Below, piece by piece: positions 1 to 9,397 of a stretch of 64,000 nucleotides of DNA (its first letter is position 1; every line of letters starts with the position of its first letter). Below the pieces are notes generated by a model. It saw only the letters and a program-made list of their open reading frames with translations. It did not search any database and was not told the origin of the DNA. The position numbers were made by a program, and so were the translations under genes. The DNA is from Rhodococcus sp. PAMC28707 (GTDB lineage: Bacteria; Actinomycetota; Actinomycetes; Mycobacteriales; Mycobacteriaceae): positions 744,001 through 808,000 of the forward strand of contig NZ_CP039253.1 in assembly GCF_004795915.1 (NCBI RefSeq). Reading direction: 5' to 3'.

Positions 1-1794
1 GAAGACCGAGCTGCCAAGGACATCGAGGGTGTCGCAGATCTACTCCGAATGCTGGGGCCGCTGACCGTCGAGGAGGTGGCCGCGCGCACGAGAGGCAACG
101 AGTCTCTACAGTGGCTCATCGAGCTCGGGGCCGCCAAGCGCGCGATGGAGGTGAGCTTCGCAGGCCGAACATGGTGGACAGCCATCGAAGACGCGGGCCG
201 GTTGCGCGACGCCCTCGGTGTTCCACTGCCCATCGGCACACCGGCAGCCTTCATCGAACCGGTGGAAGACCCGCTGACCGACCTCGTGAGCCGGTATGCG
301 CGCACCCACGGCCCGTTCTCGGTCACCGACCTCGCTGCCAGGTTCGGGATCGGGACGGCGGTCGCTCGCGGTGTTCTCACCACGCTCGGTGCCGACAAAA
401 GAGTCGTCGAGGGAGAGTTCCGACCCGATACGACGGGCAGCGAATGGTGCGACAACGAGGTCCTACGCCGTCTGCGCAGACGGTCGCTCGCTGCGGCGCG
501 TCATGAGGTCGAGCCGGTCGGCACCGCAACCCTCGGCCGATTCCTCCCAGCGTGGCAACACGTCGGAAGTCGGCAACTCAACGGAATCGACGGTGTTGCA
601 ACAGTTGTCGAGCAGCTCGCCGGGGTACCGATCCCCGCATCGGCCTGGGAGCCGCTCATTTTCGCTTCGCGAGTCCGCGACTACTCCCCCGCGATGCTCG
701 ACGAATTGACCTCCACCGGCGAGGTGCTCTGGTCCGGCCACGGATCCATCACCTCGAAGGACGGTTGGGTCTGTCTACACATGGCCGAGACCGCCCCGTT
801 GACTCTTGCTCCGCCCGCCGAATCGGATCTTTCCGAACTACAACTGTGCGTGTTGGACGCGGTCGCAGCTGGAGGCGCATATTTCTTCCGACAGCTCTCG
901 GACACGGTAGGCAGTACCGACGACGACAGTCTGCACGCCGCACTCTGGGAACTCGTATGGGCCGGCCGACTCAGCAACGACACCTTCGCACCCTTGCGCG
1001 CTCTCCTCAACGCGACGACCCGCGCGGCGCCGAGCCACCGAGCGCCGAGGAAGACACCGCGTCTGCGCTCGTACCGTCGATTCGAACGGCCCACGCTGCC
1101 GACCCGGACCGGGCCTCCCACAGCAGGAGGGCGCTGGTCCAGACTCCCAGAGCTCGAACCTGATCCGACAGTGCGAGCACACGCTACCGCCGACATGCTG
1201 CTCGAACGCTACGGCGTGGTCACGCGAGGTGCGGTGATGAACGAAGGGGTGCCCGGCGGATTCGCAATGATGTACAAGGTGCTCACCACCTTCGAGGATT
1301 CCGGCCGCAGCCGCCGCGGGTACTTCGTCGATTCACTCGGTGGCGCGCAGTTCTCCACTTCCGATGTCGTCGATAGATTGCGAACGTACGACGAACGAGA
1401 AAAGACCGGCGCAATGGTCCTGGCAGCCTGCGACCCGGCCAACCCCTATGGTGCCGCGCTCACCTGGCCGAAGCCCGACGAGAAAGATGATTCGCCTCGA
1501 CATCGGCCAGGACGGAAAGCGGGAGCACTCGTCGTACTCCATGAGGGCGACCTTGCTCTGTACGTCGAACGGGGTGGCAAGACCGTGTTGACATTCTCCG
1601 ACGACGAAGCCGTCATCGAAGCGTCGGCCCGTGCGCTCGCTGCGACTGTGAAGAGGGGCGGGGTAGAGAAGTTGTTGGTCGAACGGGTGGATGGTCACGA
1701 CATCCACGGGACGGCATTTTCCAAGACCTTGACCGAGGCAGGCTTCTCCGCGACCCCTCGGGGCTTACGTCTGCGGGGGCAGCTTCATGCCTGA
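1..1794 (+). CDS. lhr: Lhr ATP-dependent helicase, C-terminal part (5' end outside window)
   Basis: The frame is open from the first base, so the ATG at 49 is internal and the true start lies upstream. About 597 residues are visible. Lhr is a large superfamily 2 helicase (about 1500 residues in mycobacteria) that unwinds DNA and RNA:DNA duplexes and is linked to repair. The helicase core is outside the window; what is seen is the C-terminal region, which in the family holds winged-helix and beta-barrel modules. Recognition rests on the segment around DIEGVADLLR at residues 8-17 of the visible part and on the following nei-type gene, the same order as Rv3296-Rv3297 in M. tuberculosis. Its last 8 bases overlap the nei start, which suggests translational coupling of two repair genes. 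Confidence 0.85.
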   Translation, partial: EDRAAKDIEGVADLLRMLGPLTVEEVAARTRGNESLQWLIELGAAKRAMEVSFAGRTWWTAIEDAGRLRDALGVPLPIGTPAAFIEPVEDPLTDLVSRYARTHGPFSVTDLAARFGIGTAVARGVLTTLGADKRVVEGEFRPDTTGSEWCDNEVLRRLRRRSLAAARHEVEPVGTATLGRFLPAWQHVGSRQLNGIDGVATVVEQLAGVPIPASAWEPLIFASRVRDYSPAMLDELTSTGEVLWSGHGSITSKDGWVCLHMAETAPLTLAPPAESDLSELQLCVLDAVAAGGAYFFRQLSDTVGSTDDDSLHAALWELVWAGRLSNDTFAPLRALLNATTRAAPSHRAPRKTPRLRSYRRFERPTLPTRTGPPTAGGRWSRLPELEPDPTVRAHATADMLLERYGVVTRGAVMNEGVPGGFAMMYKVLTTFEDSGRSRRGYFVDSLGGAQFSTSDVVDRLRTYDEREKTGAMVLAACDPANPYGAALTWPKPDEKDDSPRHRPGRKAGALVVLHEGDLALYVERGGKTVLTFSDDEAVIEASARALAATVKRGGVEKLLVERVDGHDIHGTAFSKTLTEAGFSATPRGLRLRGQLHA

Positions 1795-2596
1795 GGGAGA
1801 TACCGTCTATCGGGCGGCGAACAAGCTGAGGGACGCGCTCGCCGGACGGGTACTGACGGGTTGCGATATTCGTGTACCTCGCTACGCGACAGTCGATTTC
1901 ACGGGTCGGACAGTGGACTCGGTGGACTCACGTGGCAAGCATCTCCTCATTCGGGTCGGCGGATATACGATCCACAGCCATTTGAAGATGGAAGGAACCT
2001 GGCAGGTCTATGCCCCCGGTGAAAGGTGGCGCAAGCCTGCGTTCCAAGCTCGCGCGATTCTGACGAACGGCAGTGCCTCCGCGGTGGGATTCGAACTGGG
2101 TGTACTGGACGTCGTGGAGGACGAAGACGAGGTCGTCGGATACCTCGGGCCCGATCTACTCGGATCGGATTGGGATGCGGCTCTCGCGATCGCCAATCTG
2201 GGCACCGATCCGACCCGGCCTATCGGAACCGCATTGCTCGATCAACGGATACTGGCAGGCCTGGGCAATGTGTACCGCAACGAGATCTGTTTTCTCCGCG
2301 GTATCGATCCGCGGACCCCAGTCGGTTCTGCAGGCGATCTACGCAAGATCGTCGACCTGTCGTTTCGCACGATCATGGCCAACAAGGATCGACATCAACG
2401 GGTGACCACCGGTGATCGACGTCCGGGGCGCCATTTCTGGGTATACGGACGGCAGAAGAAGCCGTGTAGGCGATGTGGCACACCGATCGAGTTCGGATTG
2501 CTCGGCGATAACCCGCTGGAGGAACGCCAGATCTATTTTTGTCCGTATTGCCAGCCCCCGCCGCCACGATTCTCGGTTGTACACGATTCCCCCTGA
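1787..2596 (+). CDS. nei2: Fpg/Nei family DNA glycosylase/AP lyase (endonuclease VIII-like Nei2)
   Basis: 269 residues. Removes oxidised bases and cleaves the abasic site by beta,delta-elimination in base-excision repair. The N-terminus is Met-Pro-Glu-Gly, and in this family Pro2 and Glu3 are the catalytic residues after Met removal, which fixes the start at the ATG overlapping lhr. The internal LDQRILAGLGNVYRNE segment (about residues 147-162) is the helix-two-turn-helix region. The C-terminus holds a four-cysteine zinc finger (CRRC near 225 and CPYC near 253). Length is usual for the family. Nei rather than Fpg/MutM is inferred from synteny with Rv3297 and from the sequence style. Confidence 0.9.
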   Translation: MPEGDTVYRAANKLRDALAGRVLTGCDIRVPRYATVDFTGRTVDSVDSRGKHLLIRVGGYTIHSHLKMEGTWQVYAPGERWRKPAFQARAILTNGSASAVGFELGVLDVVEDEDEVVGYLGPDLLGSDWDAALAIANLGTDPTRPIGTALLDQRILAGLGNVYRNEICFLRGIDPRTPVGSAGDLRKIVDLSFRTIMANKDRHQRVTTGDRRPGRHFWVYGRQKKPCRRCGTPIEFGLLGDNPLEERQIYFCPYCQPPPPRFSVVHDSP

Positions 2597-2675
2597 GCGC
2601 GATCTCTACTGTGTGTCGGTGAGTCGGCATCGGAATTATCCGTTCACTCGCCGGTAGTGACTACTGTCAATCGGC

Positions 2676-3218
2676 ATGGCACCGAACCTGCGAGACCTCC
2701 TGCACAGACCGCTGCTCTCACGTAGCAGCCCGCTGAGTCCCGGCAATGCCGCCAGTCGAATCAGTGCCTACGTGTACGGCAATGTCTTGATACTCGTGGC
2801 TCTCATTCCGATGACGTCACCGGCCGATCACACCTTTCAAGGTGTGGCAATCGTGCTCGGCACAGCGCTGTCCACCTTCGTCGCGCACGCGTTCGCCGAG
2901 GGCGTCGGTGAAACCGTGCGAACCGGGGCCAAACTCTCGAGGGTCGCCCGCATCGAACAACTTCGGGATTCCGTTCCGGTATTGAGCGCGGCCGTCCTCC
3001 CAGCGGGGCTCCTGGCGATCGGATGGGCAGGGTTGCTCGATCCAGGAGTCGGTCAGATCATGGCCGAAGTAACAGTCATCGCCAGAATTGCGTCGACGAA
3101 CTTCGTCGTAGGTCGACTCCGCGGCGAGAAGCCGACTCGTGGAACGTTTCTTGGATCCATCGTGCTCGCGTTAGTAGCCACCGCGGTGGTCGCACTCAAG
3201 TTGTTACTGACCCATTGA
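2676..3218 (+). CDS. Small integral membrane protein, function unknown
   Basis: 180 residues with about four hydrophobic segments (near 32-50, 57-75, 108-128 and 157-178) and basic linkers. The N-terminal stretch is polar and lacks a cleavable signal. I do not recognise the family. The gene ends 16 bases before a remnant of the glpD 3' end at 3235, so in an ancestor without the PucR-P450 block it would have faced glpD tail to tail. It follows nei2 after 79 bases without strong overlap, so it may have its own promoter. Confidence 0.6.
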   Translation: MAPNLRDLLHRPLLSRSSPLSPGNAASRISAYVYGNVLILVALIPMTSPADHTFQGVAIVLGTALSTFVAHAFAEGVGETVRTGAKLSRVARIEQLRDSVPVLSAAVLPAGLLAIGWAGLLDPGVGQIMAEVTVIARIASTNFVVGRLRGEKPTRGTFLGSIVLALVATAVVALKLLLTH

Positions 3219-3234
3219 CCGCACAGACAGCGCG

Positions 3235-3273
3235 CTACTTGCTCGGCTGCACCGGCTCCAAGATTTCCTGACG
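3235..3273. repeat. Remnant copy of the glpD 3' terminus (left direct repeat)
   Basis: 39 bases matching 6036-6074 at 37 positions, in the same orientation. Read on the minus strand both copies encode the same last 12 residues and stop (RQEILEPVQPSK). The differences are at 3256 (c versus t) and 3261 (a versus g). Beyond the repeat the flanks do not match. The two copies exactly bracket the PucR and P450 genes. Confidence 0.85.
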
Positions 3274-3405
3274 CACAGTGCCATTTACGGATTCCGAGGG
3301 TTGATCCGCCCCGATGGCTGCCTTCGAAAACCAAGCCCGAGTAGTCCTTATGCTGGGGGCAGGCCGGCGGTATCGGGGCCCAATTGTCCAGAGGGAGCGC
3401 AGAAA

Positions 3406-4665
3406 ATGGCGAGTGCAACACGGGCCGAAGAGTGGATGCGCAGTTACGTTGCCGAAAGTCTCTCCCACGCAGATATCGCACGGTTCGTCGACTATGTCGC
3501 GCAATCCATGGGGTCAGACGTCCCGGAGCTATCTACTGACGCAGATGTTCGGAGGGACTTACAGTTAGCTGTTCGCAGCCAATTCCGCAACATTCTTGCC
3601 GCTCGGCAGTCCGACAACGCTGCCCTGTGGGATGCTCCGGTAGCTGCGGAAGCTCATTCTCTTGCCCGAACCATCGCGCGCCGGGGACTCGAATTGCGAG
3701 TTCTCTCCCATCTGTACCACGCCGGTCACCGAGCGGTATGGCGGTTTGTGGCGGATTTCGTCAGCAATGCCGCTGTACCGGAGGATTTCAAGGTGGAACT
3801 CGTCGTCATGATGTGGAAGCAGACGAGCGAGATCATAAATTCGATGCTCGAGGAACTTGCCGCCACATACACGTGCGAACGAGAACGTCTGCTCAGCGGC
3901 ACATTCTCGATGCGGGTGAACACGGTCCGCGAAATTCTGGACGGCACATTGAACGACGCTGAGGTCGCATCGGTACAGCTGAGCTACCCGGTCCATCGCG
4001 TCAATACTGCCTTGGTGTTATGGACCACCGACCACGCAATCTCGATCGACTCGCGGATCTTCGAACCATTGGCATCGCGGCTGGCGCGGTCAGCATCAGC
4101 GACGGAGATCCTCTGCATCCCGTCCGGGGCCCGGGGGTTGTGGGTTTGGATGGTGGCCGGGCATGACGAAGAACCCACGATCGACTCGACGCTCGTGCCG
4201 CCCGGGGTGCGCGTCGCGGTGGGCAGGCCGGGAGAGGGCATCGACGGGTTCCGGCGAGCTCACAGGGAGGCTCTGGCTGCGCAAGAAGTCGCTATGCGGG
4301 CGCAACAGCGAATACCCGTCACCAGCTATCGAGACATCGAACTCGTCTCGATGCTCGTATCTCGTCCCGACGCGATGAACACCCTCATCGAACGCGAATT
4401 GCCTGGGCTCTTGGTGGACGACGAGCTGTCCGCGCGACTCCGGAAGACGCTACGCGCGGTACTGTCATGCCCGGGAAATCTCGAGGCCGCCGCTAGCCAG
4501 CTCGCCGTGCACAAAAACACTGTGCGATACCGCATCCAACAGATCGAGGAGCGCATCGGCCAGCGGATCACCTCCCGCTCGCTTCACCTCGAACTGGCAC
4601 TCGATTGCTTCGACACCTTCGGCTCGAACGCAATCACATATGTACCCTCCGAACAAAAAGATTGA
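3406..4665 (+). CDS. PucR-family transcriptional regulator
   Basis: 419 residues from the ATG at 3406, preceded at 3391 by the ribosome site gaggga; an upstream in-frame TTG at 3301 lacks such a site. The N-terminal half (about 10-170) is alpha-helical. The middle (about 180-310) resembles the degenerate GGDEF-like sensor module of the family. The last 60 residues hold the PucR-type helix-turn-helix, with AASQLAVHKNTVRYRIQQIE as the recognition region. Such proteins usually activate adjacent catabolic genes in response to a substrate. The P450 gene begins 82 bases downstream on the same strand, so it is the obvious candidate target. Flanking glpD-tail repeats suggest the pair arrived together. 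Confidence 0.85.
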   Translation: MASATRAEEWMRSYVAESLSHADIARFVDYVAQSMGSDVPELSTDADVRRDLQLAVRSQFRNILAARQSDNAALWDAPVAAEAHSLARTIARRGLELRVLSHLYHAGHRAVWRFVADFVSNAAVPEDFKVELVVMMWKQTSEIINSMLEELAATYTCERERLLSGTFSMRVNTVREILDGTLNDAEVASVQLSYPVHRVNTALVLWTTDHAISIDSRIFEPLASRLARSASATEILCIPSGARGLWVWMVAGHDEEPTIDSTLVPPGVRVAVGRPGEGIDGFRRAHREALAAQEVAMRAQQRIPVTSYRDIELVSMLVSRPDAMNTLIERELPGLLVDDELSARLRKTLRAVLSCPGNLEAAASQLAVHKNTVRYRIQQIEERIGQRITSRSLHLELALDCFDTFGSNAITYVPSEQKD

Positions 4666-4747
4666 GGAACCTTGGCCAAGTAAGCCAATCCGCAGCAGTC
4701 GTTTCACTGGAAGGCTGACTGCTATCAGCCCCAATGAGGAGTGCGAA

Positions 4748-5992
4748 GTGCCCACACCGAAAATTGCCGAAGGTTTCGACCCCACTGATCCAGACATCTA
4801 CGCCACTCATATTCCGCACGCGGAGTTTGCTGAGCTACGCAAAACAGCACCCGTCTGGTGGTGTCCACAACCACCCACCGTCGGCGGATTTCACGACGAC
4901 GGGTATTGGGTTGTTACTCGGCATGAGGACGTCAGGGAGGTCTCGCGCAACGACGTATATTCCACGTGGGAAAACACCGCGATCGTCCGGTTCGACGACG
5001 ACATCCCTCGCGAGGCCATCGAACTACAGCGCCACATTCTACTGTTCAAAGACGCCCCAGAGCACACCAAGCTGCGAAAGATCATTGCTCGCGGCTTCAC
5101 CCCACGCGCAGTGGCCAGCCTCAAGGACGCCCTGTCCGAGCGTGCGTCGACGATTGTCGAAGAAGCCCTGACCGTAGGGGCAGGCAATTTTGTCACCCAG
5201 GTCGCGACCGAGCTGCCGCTTCAGGCGATTGCGGAGCTCATCGGCATCCCGCAACAAGATCGTGGAAAGGTCTTCGATTGGTCCAATCAGATGACCGGTT
5301 ACGACGACCCGGAATTCGAGGGTGACCCCCAGGTCGCGTCGATGGAGCTCCTCGGGTACGCCTACCAAATGGCAGAAGAGCGTAAGAAGTGTCCCGCCGA
5401 TGACATCCTCACCCAGCTGCTGAATGCCGAAATCGACGGTGATGAACTGCGCCCCGAAGAGTTCGGCTTCTTCGTCATCCTGCTCGCTGTTGCGGGCAAC
5501 GAGACCACCCGAAACGCCATCACGCACGGAATGATCGGTTTCCTCGAGAACCCCGATCAGTGGGAGCTCTACAAGAACGAGCGCCCAAGCACCGCGGTCG
5601 ACGAGATTATTCGCTGGGCGACTCCCATTACCGCGTTTCAGCGGACAGCGCTTGCTGACACCACTCTTGGTGGTCAGAAGATCAGAAAGGGCGACCGAGT
5701 TGCGATGTTCTACGCCTCGGCAAACTTCGACGAGGATGTCTTCGACGATCCGAAAAAATTCGATATCATGCGCGACCCGAACCGGCACTTGAGTTTCGGT
5801 GGAACCGGGGCGCACTTCTGCGTGGGCGCAAATTTGGCGCGTCTCGAGATCGATCTGATCTTCAACGCGATTGCTGACCACATGCCCGACATCACCAAGC
5901 TGGGCGATCCGAAGCGACTTCGATCTGGTTGGCTCAATGGCATCAAGGAGTTCGAGGTCGACTACGGAGGTCGGTGCCCGGTCGAACACTGA
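4748..5992 (+). CDS. Cytochrome P450, CYP125-like
   Basis: 414 residues from the GTG at 4748, which has gaggag six bases upstream; the longer ORF from the ATG at 4640 has no comparable site. A soluble monooxygenase needing ferredoxin and reductase partners, none of which lie nearby. Seen: I-helix oxygen-binding motif AGNETTR at 249-255, ExxR at 286-289, and heme loop FGGTGAHFC with the thiolate Cys358. The sequence closely follows the steroid C26-monooxygenase CYP125 group (N-terminal MPTPKI, RGFTPRA, ELPLQAIAELIG and the C-terminal SGWLNGIK). CYP125 enzymes start cholesterol side-chain oxidation, but no other sterol gene is present, so the substrate could be another sterol, terpenoid or alkyl chain. 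The last base lies 43 bases before the convergent glpD stop. Confidence 0.85.
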   Translation: MPTPKIAEGFDPTDPDIYATHIPHAEFAELRKTAPVWWCPQPPTVGGFHDDGYWVVTRHEDVREVSRNDVYSTWENTAIVRFDDDIPREAIELQRHILLFKDAPEHTKLRKIIARGFTPRAVASLKDALSERASTIVEEALTVGAGNFVTQVATELPLQAIAELIGIPQQDRGKVFDWSNQMTGYDDPEFEGDPQVASMELLGYAYQMAEERKKCPADDILTQLLNAEIDGDELRPEEFGFFVILLAVAGNETTRNAITHGMIGFLENPDQWELYKNERPSTAVDEIIRWATPITAFQRTALADTTLGGQKIRKGDRVAMFYASANFDEDVFDDPKKFDIMRDPNRHLSFGGTGAHFCVGANLARLEIDLIFNAIADHMPDITKLGDPKRLRSGWLNGIKEFEVDYGGRCPVEH

Positions 5993-6035
5993 GTTCCAGT
6001 CGCGCATCGTTGGCAGCAAGTGCGAGCCTGCTGCC

Positions 6036-6074
6036 CTACTTGCTCGGCTGCACCGGTTCCAGGATTTCCTGACG
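6036..6074. repeat. Direct repeat within the glpD 3' end (right copy)
   Basis: The intact copy of the 39-base repeat: last 12 codons plus stop of glpD, minus strand. Its partner is at 3235-3273. It forms the right boundary of the PucR-P450 block. Confidence 0.85.
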
Positions 6075-7769
6075 GGCCTCGGGTGCGACGACGCGTAGTG
6101 CATCGGCGGACTCGTCGTCGGGTTGCATCTGCGACTTGATCTCCGCCTCGACGCGCGCGGTGTACGTCGCGACCTCACGATCGACCGCCGCGGAGTCCCA
6201 TCCGAGAATGGGCGCAGCCAAAGCCGCGACCTGTCCCGCGCAATGGACTCCACGATGGGAGTACTCGATCGATATGCGCGTTCGGCGCGCGAGGATGTCC
6301 TCCAAGTGGAGCGCACCTTCGGCAGCAGCGGCGTACACGACCTCGACCTGGAGGTAGCTGGGCGCGTCGGTGATCGGCTGCAAGAGTTCAGGCTTGCCCT
6401 TCGCCATGTCGAGCACCTCGTCGATCAACGAGCCGTACCGATCGAGAAGGTGGGTCACCCGGTAGGGATGCAGGCCGTACATCTTCGCGAGATGATGCGT
6501 CTGATTGACCAGGGCGAAGTAGCCGTCGGCACCGACGAGCGGAACTTTTTCCGTGATCGACGACGCAACCCTGGCAGGGATGTCCTCGGCGGCAAGATCG
6601 ACGGCGTCCTCGGCCATCACACGGTAGGTGGTGTATTTGCCGCCCGCGATCGCCACGAGGCCGGGCGCGACGCGAGCGACGGCGTGTTCCCGGGACAGCT
6701 TCGACGTCTCGTCGCTTTCACCCGCCAGCAGTGGACGCAGGCCTGCGTAGACGCCATCGATGTCCTCGTGCGTCAGTGGCGTCACCAGCACTGTGTTGAC
6801 CTCGCCGAGGATGTAGTCGATATCGGCTTTCGTGGCAGCAGGATGCGCCAGGTCGAGCTTCCAGTCGGTGTCGGTGGTGCCGATGATCCAATGTGCACCC
6901 CACGGAATGATGAACAGCACCGATTTCTCGGTGCGGAGAATGATCGCGGCCTCGCTGACGATGCGGTCGCGCGGCACCACGATATGTACGCCCTTCGATG
7001 CGCGTACACGAAACCGTCCGCGCTGCGAGGACAACGCCTGGATTTCGTCGGTCCACACACCGGTTGCGTTGATGACCACGCTTCCACGTACCTCGGCGGT
7101 GGCTCCGTTTTCCGAATCACGCACGCGCACACCGGAAACTCGATCGGCCTCACGCAGAAATCCCACGACCTGCGTCGAGGTACGAACGACGGCCCCGTAA
7201 TGTGCCGCGGTGCGAGCAACACTCATCGTGTGGCGTGCGTCGTCGACGACGGTGTCGTAGTAGCGGATTCCGCCGATGAGGGATTTGCGCTTGAGGCCCG
7301 GCGTCATCCGCAACGCACCCGATCGGGTGAGGTGCTTTTGCGCCGGAACGGACTTCGCGCCGCCCATCCTGTCGTAGAGAAAGATTCCCGCAGCGATGTA
7401 GGGACGTTCCCAGACGCGATGCGTCAGCGGGAAAAGGAACTTCAGCGGTTTGACGAGGTGCGGCGCCAACGTCGACAGCGACAGCTCGCGCTCGTGCAGA
7501 GCTTCACGTACCAGACCGAACTCGAGCTGCTCGAGGTATCGCAGACCACCGTGGAACATCTTCGAGGACCGACTGGAGGTTCCCGATGCGAAGTCACGAG
7601 CTTCGACGAGAGCAACCTTCAAACCGCGAGTCGCAGCGTCGAGCGCAGCACCTGCGCCGACGACGCCACCGCCGATGATGATGACGTCGAAGTACTCGGA
7701 TCCGAGCCGCTCCCAGGCATCGACTCGCGCCTGAGGCCCCAGCAAAGTGGTGTTCGATCGATTGCTCAC
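6036..7769 (-). CDS. glpD: Aerobic glycerol-3-phosphate dehydrogenase (FAD)
   Basis: 577 residues from the GTG at 7769, which has a ggggag site upstream; an in-frame ATG at 7793 would add eight residues. Membrane-associated flavoenzyme oxidising glycerol 3-phosphate to dihydroxyacetone phosphate with electrons passed to quinone. Seen: N-terminal FAD-binding GGGVVGAGAALDAATRG, then EARDFASGTSSRSSKMFHGGLRYLE, and later GTTDTDW and GGKYTTYR, all typical of GlpD. Nearly collinear with mycobacterial GlpD2 (Rv3302c). Divergent from glpK across 98 bases. Its last 39 bases are duplicated at 3235, so this terminus may have been rebuilt during an insertion. Confidence 0.95.
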   Translation of the reverse strand: MSNRSNTTLLGPQARVDAWERLGSEYFDVIIIGGGVVGAGAALDAATRGLKVALVEARDFASGTSSRSSKMFHGGLRYLEQLEFGLVREALHERELSLSTLAPHLVKPLKFLFPLTHRVWERPYIAAGIFLYDRMGGAKSVPAQKHLTRSGALRMTPGLKRKSLIGGIRYYDTVVDDARHTMSVARTAAHYGAVVRTSTQVVGFLREADRVSGVRVRDSENGATAEVRGSVVINATGVWTDEIQALSSQRGRFRVRASKGVHIVVPRDRIVSEAAIILRTEKSVLFIIPWGAHWIIGTTDTDWKLDLAHPAATKADIDYILGEVNTVLVTPLTHEDIDGVYAGLRPLLAGESDETSKLSREHAVARVAPGLVAIAGGKYTTYRVMAEDAVDLAAEDIPARVASSITEKVPLVGADGYFALVNQTHHLAKMYGLHPYRVTHLLDRYGSLIDEVLDMAKGKPELLQPITDAPSYLQVEVVYAAAAEGALHLEDILARRTRISIEYSHRGVHCAGQVAALAAPILGWDSAAVDREVATYTARVEAEIKSQMQPDDESADALRVVAPEARQEILEPVQPSK

Positions 7770-7867
7770 GAGCTCGCTCCCCACATAGACCATTTCCCTG
7801 ACCGCCTCTGCAGGCTACCGTTCGAGGTCGATACCCGCGTCACCTCCGAGTCGAACAAAGGAACGTA

Positions 7868-9397
7868 GTGACCTCCGACACCAGCACCGATGTGACCTCC
7901 GGCACCTTCATCGCCTCGATCGATCAGGGCACGACGTCTTCTCGCTGCATCATTTTCGGCCACGACGGTAAGCCGGTCGGCTCGGCGCAGAAGGAGCACC
8001 GTCAGATCTTCCCGCGCGCCGGCTGGGTAGAACACGACGCCGAGGAGATCTGGGTCAACGTTCGCGAAGTCGTCGGCGCCGCTCTGGGGAATGCCGATGT
8101 CAAAGCGCAGGACATCGCCGCTGTCGGTATCACCAACCAGCGCGAAACGACGCTGGTCTGGGATCGAACCACCGGTAAACCGGTCTACAACGCAATCGTC
8201 TGGCAGGACACTCGCACCGACGAATTGTGTCGGGAGCTGGCCGGGGACCACGGAGCCGACCGCTATCAGCGGATCACCGGCCTGCCGCTGTCCACGTATT
8301 TCGCCGGGCCGAAGATTCGTTGGATTCTCGACAATGTCGAAGGCGTTCGGAGCCGTGCCGAGGCCGGCGAACTTTGCTTCGGGACGATGGATTCCTGGGT
8401 GTTGTGGAACCTCACCGGCGGAGCCGACGGCGGCAAGCACATCACCGACGTCACGAACGCGTCTCGCACGCTGTTGATGGATCTCGAAACACTGTCCTGG
8501 CGCGAGGACATCTGCGCCGACTTCGCGATTCCGATGTCGATGCTGCCCGAGATCCGCACTTCCTCCGAGGTGTATGCCGAAGTTCGTCCTCGGGGTGTGC
8601 TCGCCGGCGTCCCGATATCAGGAATTCTGGGCGACCAACAGGCCGCTACGTTCGGACAGGCGTGCCTGTCGCCAGGTGAGGCCAAGAATACGTACGGCAC
8701 CGGAAACTTCCTGCTACTCAACACCGGGACGACGCCGGTGCACAGTAAACATGGACTGCTCACCACCGTCTGTTACAAGCTCGGTGAGAAGGATGCTGTC
8801 TACGCCCTCGAGGGCTCGGTCGCTGTCACCGGCTCCCTCGTGCAGTGGCTACGCGACAACCTCGGCATCATCGAGCGCACCGCCGATATCGAGCGCCTCG
8901 CTGGAGGGGTCGAGGACAACGGCGGCGTGTACTTCGTTCCCGCGTTTTCCGGTCTGTTCGCGCCTCGGTGGCGGCCCGATGCGCGCGGTGTCATCTCGGG
9001 TCTGACGCGTTTTGCCAACAAGGGCCACATCGCCCGAGCAGCGTTGGAAGCGACGGCATTTCAAACACGAGAAGTCATCGACGCGATGTATGAAGATTCC
9101 GAGGTCACGCTGACGACATTGAAGGTGGACGGCGGAATGGTCGTCAACGAGCTCCTCATGCAGTTCCAGTCCGACGTTCTCGGCGTCCCTGTGGTCCGGC
9201 CGGTCGTCAACGAAACCACTGCATTGGGTGCGGCCTACGCTGCGGGCCTGGCCGTCGGCTACTGGAGTGGCGAGGACGAGATCGTCGCGAACTGGGCTGC
9301 GGACAAGACCTGGGAGCCCGATCTGGCATCCGATGCCCGAGAGGCAATGTACGACAAGTGGAATCGCGCTGTGGAACGCACCTACGACAGTGTATGA
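7868..9397 (+). CDS. glpK: Glycerol kinase
   Basis: 509 residues, usual family length. Phosphorylates glycerol to glycerol 3-phosphate, the substrate of the divergently encoded GlpD. Seen: N-terminal phosphate-binding [14 protein letters not shown], the FGGY signature regions [21 protein letters not shown] and [15 protein letters not shown], and the C-terminal helices. The GTG start has an aaagga site about six bases upstream. The 3' end overlaps the opposing aminotransferase gene by 16 bases. No glycerol facilitator gene is present nearby. Confidence 0.95.
   Translation: MTSDTSTDVTSGTFIASIDQGTTSSRCIIFGHDGKPVGSAQKEHRQIFPRAGWVEHDAEEIWVNVREVVGAALGNADVKAQDIAAVGITNQRETTLVWDRTTGKPVYNAIVWQDTRTDELCRELAGDHGADRYQRITGLPLSTYFAGPKIRWILDNVEGVRSRAEAGELCFGTMDSWVLWNLTGGADGGKHITDVTNASRTLLMDLETLSWREDICADFAIPMSMLPEIRTSSEVYAEVRPRGVLAGVPISGILGDQQAATFGQACLSPGEAKNTYGTGNFLLLNTGTTPVHSKHGLLTTVCYKLGEKDAVYALEGSVAVTGSLVQWLRDNLGIIERTADIERLAGGVEDNGGVYFVPAFSGLFAPRWRPDARGVISGLTRFANKGHIARAALEATAFQTREVIDAMYEDSEVTLTTLKVDGGMVVNELLMQFQSDVLGVPVVRPVVNETTALGAAYAAGLAVGYWSGEDEIVANWAADKTWEPDLASDAREAMYDKWNRAVERTYDSV

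Noticed and set aside
5039-6316. 425-codon frame on the minus strand over the P450
   Set aside because: Covers the recognised P450 and the end of glpD in antisense; no motif in its translation.
6123-7868. 581-codon open frame on the plus strand
   Set aside because: Lies antisense to glpD, whose protein is clearly recognised; the translation is Arg/Asp-rich and has no homology signals, a common artefact of high-GC third positions.
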